From: Cyclobacteriaceae bacterium
GTDB taxonomy: Bacteria > Bacteroidota > Bacteroidia > Cytophagales > Cyclobacteriaceae
NCBI GenBank assembly: GCA_022842845.1
Contig: JALHOT010000003.1
Coordinates: 248,001-312,000, forward strand
Reading direction: 5' to 3'
Length of the DNA: 64,000 bases
Shown piece by piece: positions 18,960-28,082 of the stretch. How positions within the stretch are numbered: the stretch's first letter is position 1; each line of letters opens with the position of its first letter. The notes beneath the pieces were generated by a model. It was not told the DNA's origin. It saw only the letters and a program-made list of their open reading frames with translations, and made no database searches. The position numbers and the translations under genes are program-made.

Positions 18960-19794
18960 AAAAACCTCTTCCACTTTTTTTCCCAAGGTGGCCTGCCAAA
19001 ACCTTTTGTTGTTGCACCCTGCTTGGTCTGAAACGCGGCTCTTGATGGAAGCCATTGTATAACGATGAGGTAACAGAAAAATTGATGTCAATGCCAATTA
19101 AATCCATTAGCTCGAAGGCACCCATCTTAAATCCTGAAGCGCGCAATAGTTGATCAATCTGCTCGTGAGAGGCTACACCTTCTTCCACCAGCTTCAGCGC
19201 TTCTACGTAATAATGCCTGGCTACCCGGTTAACAATAAAGCCTGGAGCATCGCTGGCGATTACCGAAACCTTGCCCAGTGATTTAACTACGTGTTGCAAT
19301 TTTTCTACCACTTGCGGATCGGTAGCAGCGCCACTGATGATTTCAACCAGCTTCATAACGGTAGCGGGATTAAAAAAATGCAGCCCTGCAAAGCGTTCGG
19401 GATGACGCAAAGATGAAGCCAGTTGTGTTATAGGAATCGATGAAGTATTGGACGTGATAATAGCAGAAGGCGACACAACTTTCTCGATGGCCGCAAAAAG
19501 TTTTCGTTTGGCTTCAGCATCTTCTACGATGGCTTCCACCACCAAGTCTGCCGGCACATCTACTGTTTCAGTACCTTTAATCCTGCTAGCAATCGCCACG
19601 GCATCCTCTTTCGAAATTTTACCCTTGGTAACGAGCGCAGCCAAACTTTGGTCAATGTTCTGCAAGCCTCGTTGAATAAATTCCGGTTGTACATCAAAGA
19701 GAAATGCGTGATAGCCTGCTTGAGCAAAAACCTGGGCAATGCCCTGACCCATGGTGCCAGCACCGGCTACCAGAATTGTTTTAATATTTTTCAT
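18940..19794 (-). CDS. 3-hydroxybutyryl-CoA dehydrogenase family protein
   Basis: VAGAGTMGQGIAQVFAQAGYHAFLFDV; SNTSSIPITQLASSLRHPERFAGLHFFNPATVMKLVEII; GFIVNRVARHYYVEALKLVEEG. Confidence 0.92.
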   Translation of the reverse strand: MKNIKTILVAGAGTMGQGIAQVFAQAGYHAFLFDVQPEFIQRGLQNIDQSLAALVTKGKISKEDAVAIASRIKGTETVDVPADLVVEAIVEDAEAKRKLFAAIEKVVSPSAIITSNTSSIPITQLASSLRHPERFAGLHFFNPATVMKLVEIISGAATDPQVVEKLQHVVKSLGKVSVIASDAPGFIVNRVARHYYVEALKLVEEGVASHEQIDQLLRASGFKMGAFELMDLIGIDINFSVTSSLYNGFHQEPRFRPSRVQQQKVLAGHLGKKSGRGFYDYGKS

Positions 19795-20897
19795 TTTCGA
19801 TAAAAGTCTTGAATGGTTTTACAAACATACAGAATCTGCTCCTGGCTAACTTCTGGCACAATGGGTAGTGATAGCACCTCATGCTGTAATTGATAAGCTA
19901 CAGGAAAGTCGTCTCTCCTTGCGTTCAAGAATGCATAAGCCGGCTCGAAAGGAATGGCTAATGGATAATGAATATCTGTAGCTATGCCCGATTCTTCCAG
20001 GTATTGTTTCAATTGATCACGCTCCTTTACCTTAATAACAAATTGATGGTAAGTATGCTGCGCTTTAGGGCGAAGGTGGGGCAATTGGATTTCCTCAATG
20101 TTTGCCAAAGCATGTCTATAAAGCTTGGCATTCGCTACTCTTTGTTCATTCCATGCTTCGATATGCTGTAGCTTAACACGTAAAATAGCGGCTTGTATTT
20201 CATCCATACGGCTGTTGTAGCCAAGTGTGAGATGTTCATTTTTTGTCAGACCGCCATGGTTGGCAAGCCTTCTTATGCGCGTTGCGAGTTCTTCATCCTT
20301 GCTTACAGCACAACCAGCATCGCCCATGGCTCCCAAATTCTTGGTCGGGTAAAAACTAAAGGCTGATGCCTGCCCAAGTGTTCCTGCCAGAACCCCATCG
20401 AATTGAGAAAAGTGAGCTTGTGCACAATCTTCAATGAAGAATAAATTATGCTCGTCCCCAAAATTTTTGATTTGTGGCAGATCACCAGTTTGTCCGAATA
20501 GATGGACAGCAATTAAAGCTTTGGTGCGAGGGCTTATCAAAGCTTCAGCTTTCTTTAGGTCGATGGTAAAATAATCAGGGTCGACATCTACTAACACAGG
20601 CTTTGCCCCTAGTAAGGAAATAACAGAGGCGCTTGATATCCAGCTAAAGGCAGGCGTTAATACTTCATCACCCGCTTTGATACCGAGGGCTTTTAGAATC
20701 AGCAACAGCGCATCTGTGCCATTGCTAAGCCCAACACAGTGATCTAGTCCAAGTTTAGCTGCAAAGGCATTCTCAAACTTCTTTATCTGTAGGTTTTGAA
20801 GGTAATGACCACTTGTTGCTACTTCTTTGATAGCCGCGTCAATCTCTGGGGCAATACTGAGGTATTGGCTTTGAAGATCAACGAAGGGTACCCTCAT
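19791..20897 (-). CDS. DegT/DnrJ/EryC1/StrS family aminotransferase
   Basis: VGLSNGTDALLLILKALGIKAGDEVLTPAFSWISSASVI; FIEDCAQAHFSQFDG; AFSFYPTKNLGAMGDAG. Confidence 0.9.
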   Translation of the reverse strand: MRVPFVDLQSQYLSIAPEIDAAIKEVATSGHYLQNLQIKKFENAFAAKLGLDHCVGLSNGTDALLLILKALGIKAGDEVLTPAFSWISSASVISLLGAKPVLVDVDPDYFTIDLKKAEALISPRTKALIAVHLFGQTGDLPQIKNFGDEHNLFFIEDCAQAHFSQFDGVLAGTLGQASAFSFYPTKNLGAMGDAGCAVSKDEELATRIRRLANHGGLTKNEHLTLGYNSRMDEIQAAILRVKLQHIEAWNEQRVANAKLYRHALANIEEIQLPHLRPKAQHTYHQFVIKVKERDQLKQYLEESGIATDIHYPLAIPFEPAYAFLNARRDDFPVAYQLQHEVLSLPIVPEVSQEQILYVCKTIQDFYRK

Positions 20898-20901
20898 ATA
20901 T

Positions 20902-21942
20902 TTATACTACCGTACTGAACTGGCGCAGAAATCTCAAATCATTTTCGGAATAAAGACGCAAGTCATTTACCTGATAACGCAGCATAGTAACACGTTCGAT
21001 ACCCATACCAAAGGCAAAGCCTGTAAATTCTTCGGGGTCAATTCCACAATGCCTCAACACATTTGGATGCACCATGCCAGAGCCCGCAATCTCTACCCAA
21101 CCGCTATACTTGCAGACATTGCAACCTTTGCCCTTACAGATAAGACAAGAAATATCAATTTCTGCACTGGGTTCAGTAAAGGGGAAGAAAGAAGGGCGGA
21201 AACGGATTTTGGTATCCTGGCCATACATCTCTTTTGCAAAGTGATAGAGTGTTTGCTTTAAGTCTGCAAAACCCACATTTCTATCTACATAAAGCCCTTC
21301 AACCTGGTGGAAGAAGCAATGGGCACGGGCAGAAATGGCCTCGTTTCGATACACCCGGCCAGGCATGATGGCACGAATGGGAGGCTTCTGGTTTGTCATC
21401 ATGCGTACCTGCACGTTGCTGGTGTGCGTACGCAAGAGCATGTCTTGGCTTGCTCCATCCTGACCCTTCTTTTCTACAAAAAAAGTATCCTGCATTTCGC
21501 GGGCCGGGTGGTTTTCTGGGAAATTAAGGGCTGAGAAATTATGCCAGTCGTCCTCTATTTCAGGGCCATCGGCAACCGAGAAACCTAGGCGCTCAAATAT
21601 CTCAATAATGCGGTTACGGGTAAGCGTAAGCGGGTGTTGGTTGCCCTGCTTTTCAGGCACTGGTGGCAAGGTAAAGTCAATATCTAATGATGCTGCTGAA
21701 CTGCTTGATTCAAGTTTTTCTTGCCATTCGGTAAACTTACTTTCTGCAAGCTGTTTAAGCTCGTTTAAAGGCTTGCCAAAGCGTTGCTTTTCTTCTTTGG
21801 GAAGGGTTTTGAGAGTTTCAAACAGTTCACTAATTGAACCCTTTTTACTTATATATTTCAAGCGGAAGACCTCCAATTCGCCCTGTCCATTCGGATTAGC
21901 TGATTGAATCTCTTGTACCAGTTCTATTATTCTATTTTCCAT
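20902..21942 (-). CDS. pheS: Phenylalanyl-tRNA synthetase alpha subunit
   Basis: HPLTLTRNRIIEIFERLGF; GPEIEDDWHNFSALNFPENHPAREMQDTFF; LRTHTSNVQVR; GFAFGMGIERVTMLRYQVNDLRLYSENDLRFLRQF. Confidence 0.95.
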   Translation of the reverse strand: MENRIIELVQEIQSANPNGQGELEVFRLKYISKKGSISELFETLKTLPKEEKQRFGKPLNELKQLAESKFTEWQEKLESSSSAASLDIDFTLPPVPEKQGNQHPLTLTRNRIIEIFERLGFSVADGPEIEDDWHNFSALNFPENHPAREMQDTFFVEKKGQDGASQDMLLRTHTSNVQVRMMTNQKPPIRAIMPGRVYRNEAISARAHCFFHQVEGLYVDRNVGFADLKQTLYHFAKEMYGQDTKIRFRPSFFPFTEPSAEIDISCLICKGKGCNVCKYSGWVEIAGSGMVHPNVLRHCGIDPEEFTGFAFGMGIERVTMLRYQVNDLRLYSENDLRFLRQFSTVV

Positions 21943-22987
21943 GAATTTGGATATTTCTTTGGGCAATCTTAAGCATCTGATTAATGCCTAAAAGTAAAAT
22001 GATAACAATTGGTAAAATTACCAGATAGGTTTGATTTCTTAAAAGCAAAGCTAACGTAATAAAAAAGATATTGATACCTGCTACTAGAAGTGTTGTTTTT
22101 GCATGACTAAAGCCCAGGTTAAGAAATTGATGATGAATGTGATTTCTGTCTGCCTTAAATGGAGATTGCAATTTTCTTAGCCTTAGAATAATGACCCGTG
22201 CTGTATCAAACACTGGAATTATAAGTATACAGACGCAAGTGCTTATAGAGTCTTTAAAATGAAAGCTATTTGATTCTTCCAGCGAGTAATTCTTATTGAT
22301 AAAATTAATGGCCAGGTATGACATTACAAACCCAACAGCGAGTGTACCTGTATCACCCATAAATATTTTTGAAGGCTGCCAATTAAATAGTAGAAATCCG
22401 CCAATTGCTCCAACAAAGGCAAAGGCTAATACTGCTAAATAGAAATTATCAGTAAGAAAAAACCATGACCCGAATACAGATAAAATAACAAGGGCAATTG
22501 TGCCCGCTAATCCGTCAAGACCATCGATTAAGTTATAGGCATTAGTAAGTATGATGAACGTAAAAGTAGTTATCATCCAACGCAATTCTATTGGCCAAAT
22601 TGAATCATTGATTTCATAAAATGATTGAAGGTACTCCTCATTAAAAACAACCAGGATGACTATTGGCAATAATTGCCCAAGTAACTTTTGCATTGGTGAG
22701 AGTGTAAGAATATCATCTCTTAATCCCGTTATAAAAATAACGGCCAAGGCAACAAAGAAGTATTTCATTGCTATCCATTGTGTCAATGGATATGAGATAA
22801 CAAGGGTAAAGACTACACCTAACATGATGCAGATGCCTCCCATGGAAGGTTTGAATCTGCTATGTATTTTGTGTAAGCCGGGGCTATCAAAAAGCTTCCA
22901 CTTATACAAAAGTTTTATAAGGACTGGAAAAGTCAATACTGCTATTGTAAATGATATTACCGCATAGAGTATTAAATAGAATAACAT
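21932..22987 (-). CDS. Polytopic undecaprenyl-phosphate glycosyl-1-phosphate transferase (MraY/WecA family)
   Basis: HSRFKPSMGGICIMLG; NAYNLIDGLDGLAG; GFLLFNWQPSKIFMGDTGTLAVGF; ADRNHIHHQFLNLGFSH. Confidence 0.92.
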   Translation of the reverse strand: MLFYLILYAVISFTIAVLTFPVLIKLLYKWKLFDSPGLHKIHSRFKPSMGGICIMLGVVFTLVISYPLTQWIAMKYFFVALAVIFITGLRDDILTLSPMQKLLGQLLPIVILVVFNEEYLQSFYEINDSIWPIELRWMITTFTFIILTNAYNLIDGLDGLAGTIALVILSVFGSWFFLTDNFYLAVLAFAFVGAIGGFLLFNWQPSKIFMGDTGTLAVGFVMSYLAINFINKNYSLEESNSFHFKDSISTCVCILIIPVFDTARVIILRLRKLQSPFKADRNHIHHQFLNLGFSHAKTTLLVAGINIFFITLALLLRNQTYLVILPIVIILLLGINQMLKIAQRNIQIHGK

Positions 22988-22998
22988 TTTACATTTCT

Positions 22999-24381
22999 TT
23001 AATAGGCCTTGTCACTTCCTCTTATCAGGCTGACAACAGTTAAGAAGATAATTTTTATATCCAGCCAGAATGTCCAGTTTTCAATATAAAATTTATCCAG
23101 TTTAAATCTATTACGCATATCACTTATGGTTTTAGTTTCCCCTCGATACCCCATACTTTGAGCTAGGCCGGTAACTCCGGGTTTAACAGAATGTCTCATC
23201 ATAAACTTCCCCACTTGCTTACTATACTCCAAAGTATGTTTCAACATATGTGGTCTTGGCCCAACCACTGACATATCTCCAACAAGCACGTTTAAAAACT
23301 GAGGCAGTTCGTCAAGGCTGCTTTTTCGTAAAAAGGCACCGACTTTTGTAATACGGTTATCGTATTTAGTTGCTTGTTGAGTATCAGATTCTTTATTGAC
23401 TTTCATGGTTCTGAATTTCAGGCAATAAAAATCCTTGTTGTCTCTACCTGTTCTTTTTTGTTTAAAAATGACAGGCCCTTTACTATCAAGTTTTACTATA
23501 AGAGCGATTATTGGGAACAACCACCAAAAAATAGTAACAATGAAAAATAAAGAAAAGATGAAATCAAAAGTTCTTTTGACAGCCTGATTTCTTCTATCAT
23601 CTAAAGGAATTGATGAGACATTTAAAATTGGAATTCTATCGTATCTATCTAAAGCAGGTCCCTTGGAAAAAAAAGCCCTGAAATCAGTGATGATTTTGAC
23701 CTTAACATAATAGTCATCACATAAGTCAACTATTCGTTTCACTTCACCATATTTCATGTATGGGAGGCAACAATATACTTCATCAACTTGCTCTTGAGTG
23801 AAGTAAGACTCGACATCTTCGATCTTACCCAAACAATCGTTACTGGATACTCGATCATCAAAATAGCCAAGCAGTGTATACCCAAATTCAGGGTGAGTCT
23901 CAAAGAATGATTTAAGATGCTTACTTAAAGTACCATAACCAATAATAACGACCTTACGGTAGTTATTGCCCCTTCTCCTATACCTATATAGCAAATAAAG
24001 TTGTGCAAGCCGCCATACTAGAATTATCAAAAAGAGGCTTAAATAGACTAGTGGAGGACCCCATTTGTGAATAGGGCGAAAATTAAACATGTAAATGGCA
24101 GTGCCTGTAACTAGAAAGTGTTGAAAGACTATGTAAAAAACATCCCTAATCAATTCCGACTCACTGTAGACCCGAACTTCACGATAAGGCCTTGTATATA
24201 AGGTAATTACAATCCAAGAAACATTAACTATAATCAAAAAATAAGGCCATGATTTCTCATAAGTTTCATGGGAAACCACAAAGTGTCCGGTAACATAAAG
24301 CAAAACCCAAACAAGATTTAAGGCCAGGATATCACCAGAGAAGGTGATATACTTTAAATAACTGGAGAAACGATGCTTCAT
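22999..24381 (-). CDS. Undecaprenyl-phosphate glucose phosphotransferase-like (WcaJ/PHPT family)
   Basis: VVIIGYGTLSKHLKSFFETHPEFGYTLLGYFDD; KRTFDFIFSLFFIV; GPVIFKQKRTGRDNKDFYCLKFRTM; LRKSSLDELPQFLNVLVGDMSVVGPRPHM. Confidence 0.93.
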   Translation of the reverse strand: MKHRFSSYLKYITFSGDILALNLVWVLLYVTGHFVVSHETYEKSWPYFLIIVNVSWIVITLYTRPYREVRVYSESELIRDVFYIVFQHFLVTGTAIYMFNFRPIHKWGPPLVYLSLFLIILVWRLAQLYLLYRYRRRGNNYRKVVIIGYGTLSKHLKSFFETHPEFGYTLLGYFDDRVSSNDCLGKIEDVESYFTQEQVDEVYCCLPYMKYGEVKRIVDLCDDYYVKVKIITDFRAFFSKGPALDRYDRIPILNVSSIPLDDRRNQAVKRTFDFIFSLFFIVTIFWWLFPIIALIVKLDSKGPVIFKQKRTGRDNKDFYCLKFRTMKVNKESDTQQATKYDNRITKVGAFLRKSSLDELPQFLNVLVGDMSVVGPRPHMLKHTLEYSKQVGKFMMRHSVKPGVTGLAQSMGYRGETKTISDMRNRFKLDKFYIENWTFWLDIKIIFLTVVSLIRGSDKAY

Positions 24382-24438
24382 TCAATGAGAGGTAGCTGTT
24401 TTAATTAGCAATTTGCCTAAAAATTGATATTAAAAAAA

Positions 24439-25587
24439 CTACGAATTTGACAGCTCTTGGTATACTGCTAATATTCTTTGCACCATTAATTCATCAGTGA
24501 ATTCTTCCAGATAACGACTCCGCCCCCCCTTACCTAATCTATTGGCAAGAGAAGGATCTGAAGTTAATTTTTGAATGGCTACAGCAAGCGCCTCTGGATT
24601 AGCTGGAGGAACATTAATACCTGAAACTCCATCTAGGTTTACCCAGCTTGTTCCTGATCCAATAATATTTGTTGCAACAATAGGTTTGGAATAAGTCATC
24701 GCTTCCAGCATAACTAATCCAAACGCCTCATTTTTAGAAATAGATGGAAGGCAGAAAACATCGCAACGCTGGTATAAATTACTTAGCTCTTCTTCACTTA
24801 CCTTCCCTGCGAATACAAATCGCCCGCCAGGCTGAGTTTCTTGTACTATGCGGTCATACCTATCCTTCAATGGCCCTGTACCAGCTAGAATTACAACATG
24901 ATCCTCAGGTAGCTGAGAGGCTGCCCTAATCAAAAATTCAAACCCTTTATAATCGGTAAAGCGCCCTAATGAAAATACTACCTTTTTATCAGAATAAAGT
25001 TTTGATTCAGAAATACCTAAAAATTGTAAAGATCGGTCTGGTATGCCAAGCGGTATAACCTTACACTTACTTTTAAATCTATTTAAGGGGATTGAGCTCT
25101 CAAGATAATTAGGGCTTGTTACCAAAATGCAATCTGCTCGTTTCAATAACAGCCTTTCAAAATATTTAAAAAAGAAATACAATTTCTTTTGTTTAATAAT
25201 ATCCATATGCCATTGGACAACTAATCTTGCTTTAGGTTGGCAAATAAGAATAGCCAGTGTGGCAAATGGGTCGGGATGGTGAAGATGTATAATGTTATAC
25301 TTATTGTTTTTTAGAAGGCTATACAGTTTCGGAATAATACCTGGAATTATAGGTGTTGCTGCAAACTCTGTCCATCGTGCTATTCTGTATATCCAATATC
25401 CATTTTTTTGACCTTCTTCGTATTTATTAATATTGTTTGAACACAATACGTCACACTTAATTTCCCTTCTATTTAATCCCTCCGTTAGTAAAAAATTAAC
25501 CTTCTCTATGCCGCCAAAGTAGGGATAATAGTATTTCCCAACTTGTAGAATCCTAGGCTTATCCATTTTATTCATGTGCACCAGCAT
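24439..25587 (-). CDS. Glycosyltransferase family 4
   Basis: GKYYYPYFGGIEKVNFLLTEGL; FSLGRFTDYKGFEFLIRA; CDVFCLPSISKNEAFGLVMLEAMTYSKPIVATNIIGSGT. Confidence 0.9.
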   Translation of the reverse strand: MLVHMNKMDKPRILQVGKYYYPYFGGIEKVNFLLTEGLNRREIKCDVLCSNNINKYEEGQKNGYWIYRIARWTEFAATPIIPGIIPKLYSLLKNNKYNIIHLHHPDPFATLAILICQPKARLVVQWHMDIIKQKKLYFFFKYFERLLLKRADCILVTSPNYLESSIPLNRFKSKCKVIPLGIPDRSLQFLGISESKLYSDKKVVFSLGRFTDYKGFEFLIRAASQLPEDHVVILAGTGPLKDRYDRIVQETQPGGRFVFAGKVSEEELSNLYQRCDVFCLPSISKNEAFGLVMLEAMTYSKPIVATNIIGSGTSWVNLDGVSGINVPPANPEALAVAIQKLTSDPSLANRLGKGGRSRYLEEFTDELMVQRILAVYQELSNS

Positions 25588-26806
25588 TTAAGCTTGAGGC
25601 TAGACCAAAACCCATAAACGTTAGAAAAATATAGGTGGCATGGGGAGCAAGGAAATCTCCTCCTGTGACAGTCCACTGAACGATACTTTGAAAAAGCAAA
25701 AATTCCCAACAGCACTTGTACCAAAAATTATTTCTTCTATTGACAAATATCATTAGATAAAAAATTGCAAATAATAGCGTGCCTATTAAACCTGAACATA
25801 CCAAAACTTCAAGGAAATAAGACTCTACAACAGTAGCGTTTGCTGTAATCAGCAGAGCATTTTCGTCAAAACCAAAGCCAAAAATAATATAATGCAATTT
25901 AGTAATCCAAGCAGATAAAAGTTGAATATAGTTATCAAGCCTGCCTTGAGTGGATCCATCAAAGCCACCTCCATCATAAGTATTGGTTAGCCTTTCAAAA
26001 ATATTGGGTAATGGAATTTCATTGGATAGACTAAAATATAAAATCATCAGTGTTAGAAATACAATAGAACCCACCAAAGTTCTAATTGAAATTTTAAAAT
26101 CAAACTCTTTAAAATAAACGTAGACAAAATATAAGCTCATCGTTAAAAAACCACCTCTTGAAATTGTAAGCAGAACAGTGAGGATGGCAAAAACAACTAA
26201 CCATTGAGATCGATCTGTTTTTTTAAGATTAAAGTTCAAAATTAGTAGCGCAAGAGACCAGCCGGCAAGAAGATTACCCGAGCCGCTAACTGCTTTTAAA
26301 AAGAAGAAAGAATCTGTGTCAATAACTAAACCAGCTAGTGGAATCATACGAAGACCCACTTCATAACCCCATAAGATAAGATTTGCAGATGGTTTATATT
26401 GAGTATAATAAAATATCATAATTACGATACAAATCGCAAAGTGTATGTAGAAAGGTTTGTTATACACCTTTCTTACTATTAAAGCATTATCAGGAATTTT
26501 AGGGTAGTAGTTGTATGCCCAAACAAAAAGACCAAAACATAAGATTAATCTGCTTACGTATAAAATTGAATGAGTTGGAAAAAATCCAAATATTAATGCC
26601 GTAATACTTGATGATACCAACGTGAAGTAGATCACAAATAAATAATAGGATACAATGGTCGAATGCAGCTTTATTTTCTCTTTTGCAAAGGGGGCATATA
26701 AAAACAAATACAGAAGAAGAGCTAGCTCACCAATTAGTATGCCCCAATGATTAAGAAATTGAATTTTTGGAAAAACTAAAAAGTATCTGAAAAAAAAATC
26801 AAGCAT
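25568..26806 (-). CDS. O-antigen polymerase/ligase-like multi-TM protein
   Basis: About 10 hydrophobic segments with FAILTVLLTISRGGFLTMSLYFVYVYF and LITANATVVESYFLEVLVCSGLIGTLLF, as in Wzy/WaaL-type proteins. Confidence 0.65.
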   Translation of the reverse strand: MLDFFFRYFLVFPKIQFLNHWGILIGELALLLYLFLYAPFAKEKIKLHSTIVSYYLFVIYFTLVSSSITALIFGFFPTHSILYVSRLILCFGLFVWAYNYYPKIPDNALIVRKVYNKPFYIHFAICIVIMIFYYTQYKPSANLILWGYEVGLRMIPLAGLVIDTDSFFFLKAVSGSGNLLAGWSLALLILNFNLKKTDRSQWLVVFAILTVLLTISRGGFLTMSLYFVYVYFKEFDFKISIRTLVGSIVFLTLMILYFSLSNEIPLPNIFERLTNTYDGGGFDGSTQGRLDNYIQLLSAWITKLHYIIFGFGFDENALLITANATVVESYFLEVLVCSGLIGTLLFAIFYLMIFVNRRNNFWYKCCWEFLLFQSIVQWTVTGGDFLAPHATYIFLTFMGFGLASSLNAGAHE

Positions 26807-28028
26807 TATTTTCTTTTTTAAAAATTGGATTAATGCAGGTAACGCTGATTAAAAACATAAACAACAAGACACCCTTATGCCTATTCAGGATTGCTTCAGT
26901 TTGAGATGCTAGAAGGAAAAAAACAGGGAATGCAAAAGCTAAAATATTTTTTGTAGATAAAGCTGATCTAAAGTATGAGTAATAAACAAAAATCAATGAA
27001 ATAATACCAGGCAGTCCTGCACCTAAAATGGAAGTCAGCCAGTCATTATGAGCATTAAAATTACTATGTATCCCCTCTTGAAATGATAAACGATGATATT
27101 GCTCATTAAGTAAATTTTGAATATCACCTATACCAACACCTAAGTAAAAATTATCTTTTAAAATTTCAAAGCCAGCTCTAAAAATAAAACTTCTGGGATC
27201 TTGACCTAACCCATTAACTAGTTGCAACATTCGATCGTTGAGATAGGGTATAAAAAGAATACTACACACTGTCATAAGGATTATGACACCACTGAATAAA
27301 AACAAAACGATTCTCTTATTTCTATTTTTCGTCTTGAGTAATGTTACCAGAAAATAGGTTAACGTCATCAAAACAAAAAGTATCAACGCCAATCTAGAAC
27401 TCATAAAAGCGAGGAAACCCACCAAATAAAATCCCAATATCAATGCTGCTATAATATTCAATAATCCTTTTTCTATCTGCCCGGTGATAAGAAAAAATAA
27501 CGCACAAACAATGTAGATGGAATACTGGCTTGAATTTAAATTTATCGTTTCAGGAAGTACCCAGGAAAAATAACTCCAATCAGAAAAATCAATTCTATAA
27601 ACAATTATAGTGGAGATAATACTGTAAACACTAACTGCTACTACCCCCAAAATGAAATTAATCATGATGAGCCTTTTCTCCTTTTCAATTTCTGGTATAC
27701 CTGATAGTAGAAAAGGAAGGAAAAGCATCGCCAATTTTGTTTCCAAATTCTTTACTCCTGTTATTACATCTTCAGAATAGAGTAGACTTAACACTAATGT
27801 TGTATAATAAAGAAGAATGGCTATAAAAACAGTATTTGATCTTAAAGCTTGCCAAATGTGCCCAAAACGCTTATTGATAACTATACAAACGAATAATAAG
27901 CCCAAAAAGGGTATATTAATCTTAATTGGGAACAGCATAGTAAACACAAACCCGTGAAAAGCTATTCTTTCAAGAAGAACAGACCATACTTGCCCGGTAT
28001 TTTGTTGATGAGCCTGTAAAACACCCAT
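26799..28028 (-). CDS. O-antigen ligase family multi-TM protein
   Basis: GFLAFMSSRLALILFVLMTLTYF; FRAGFEILKDNFYLGVGIGDIQNLLNEQYHRLSFQEGIHSNFNAHNDWLTSILGAGLPGIISLIFV (Wzy_C/O-antigen ligase signature). Confidence 0.8.
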   Translation of the reverse strand: MGVLQAHQQNTGQVWSVLLERIAFHGFVFTMLFPIKINIPFLGLLFVCIVINKRFGHIWQALRSNTVFIAILLYYTTLVLSLLYSEDVITGVKNLETKLAMLFLPFLLSGIPEIEKEKRLIMINFILGVVAVSVYSIISTIIVYRIDFSDWSYFSWVLPETINLNSSQYSIYIVCALFFLITGQIEKGLLNIIAALILGFYLVGFLAFMSSRLALILFVLMTLTYFLVTLLKTKNRNKRIVLFLFSGVIILMTVCSILFIPYLNDRMLQLVNGLGQDPRSFIFRAGFEILKDNFYLGVGIGDIQNLLNEQYHRLSFQEGIHSNFNAHNDWLTSILGAGLPGIISLIFVYYSYFRSALSTKNILAFAFPVFFLLASQTEAILNRHKGVLLFMFLISVTCINPIFKKENNA

Positions 28029-28082
28029 ATTTTCACTAAAATTGCCGCATAAATTGATTGCAATTTAACTTTTTATAAATAT

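Noticed and set aside
24329-24350. ATATCACC-agagaa-GGTGATAT inverted repeat at the 5' end of the WcaJ-like gene
   Set aside because: Within coding sequence and only 8 bp per arm; plausible by chance
28039-28066. AAATTGC...GCAATTT repeat in the divergent region before asnB
   Set aside because: Short AT-rich arms with 14-nt spacer in AT-rich sequence
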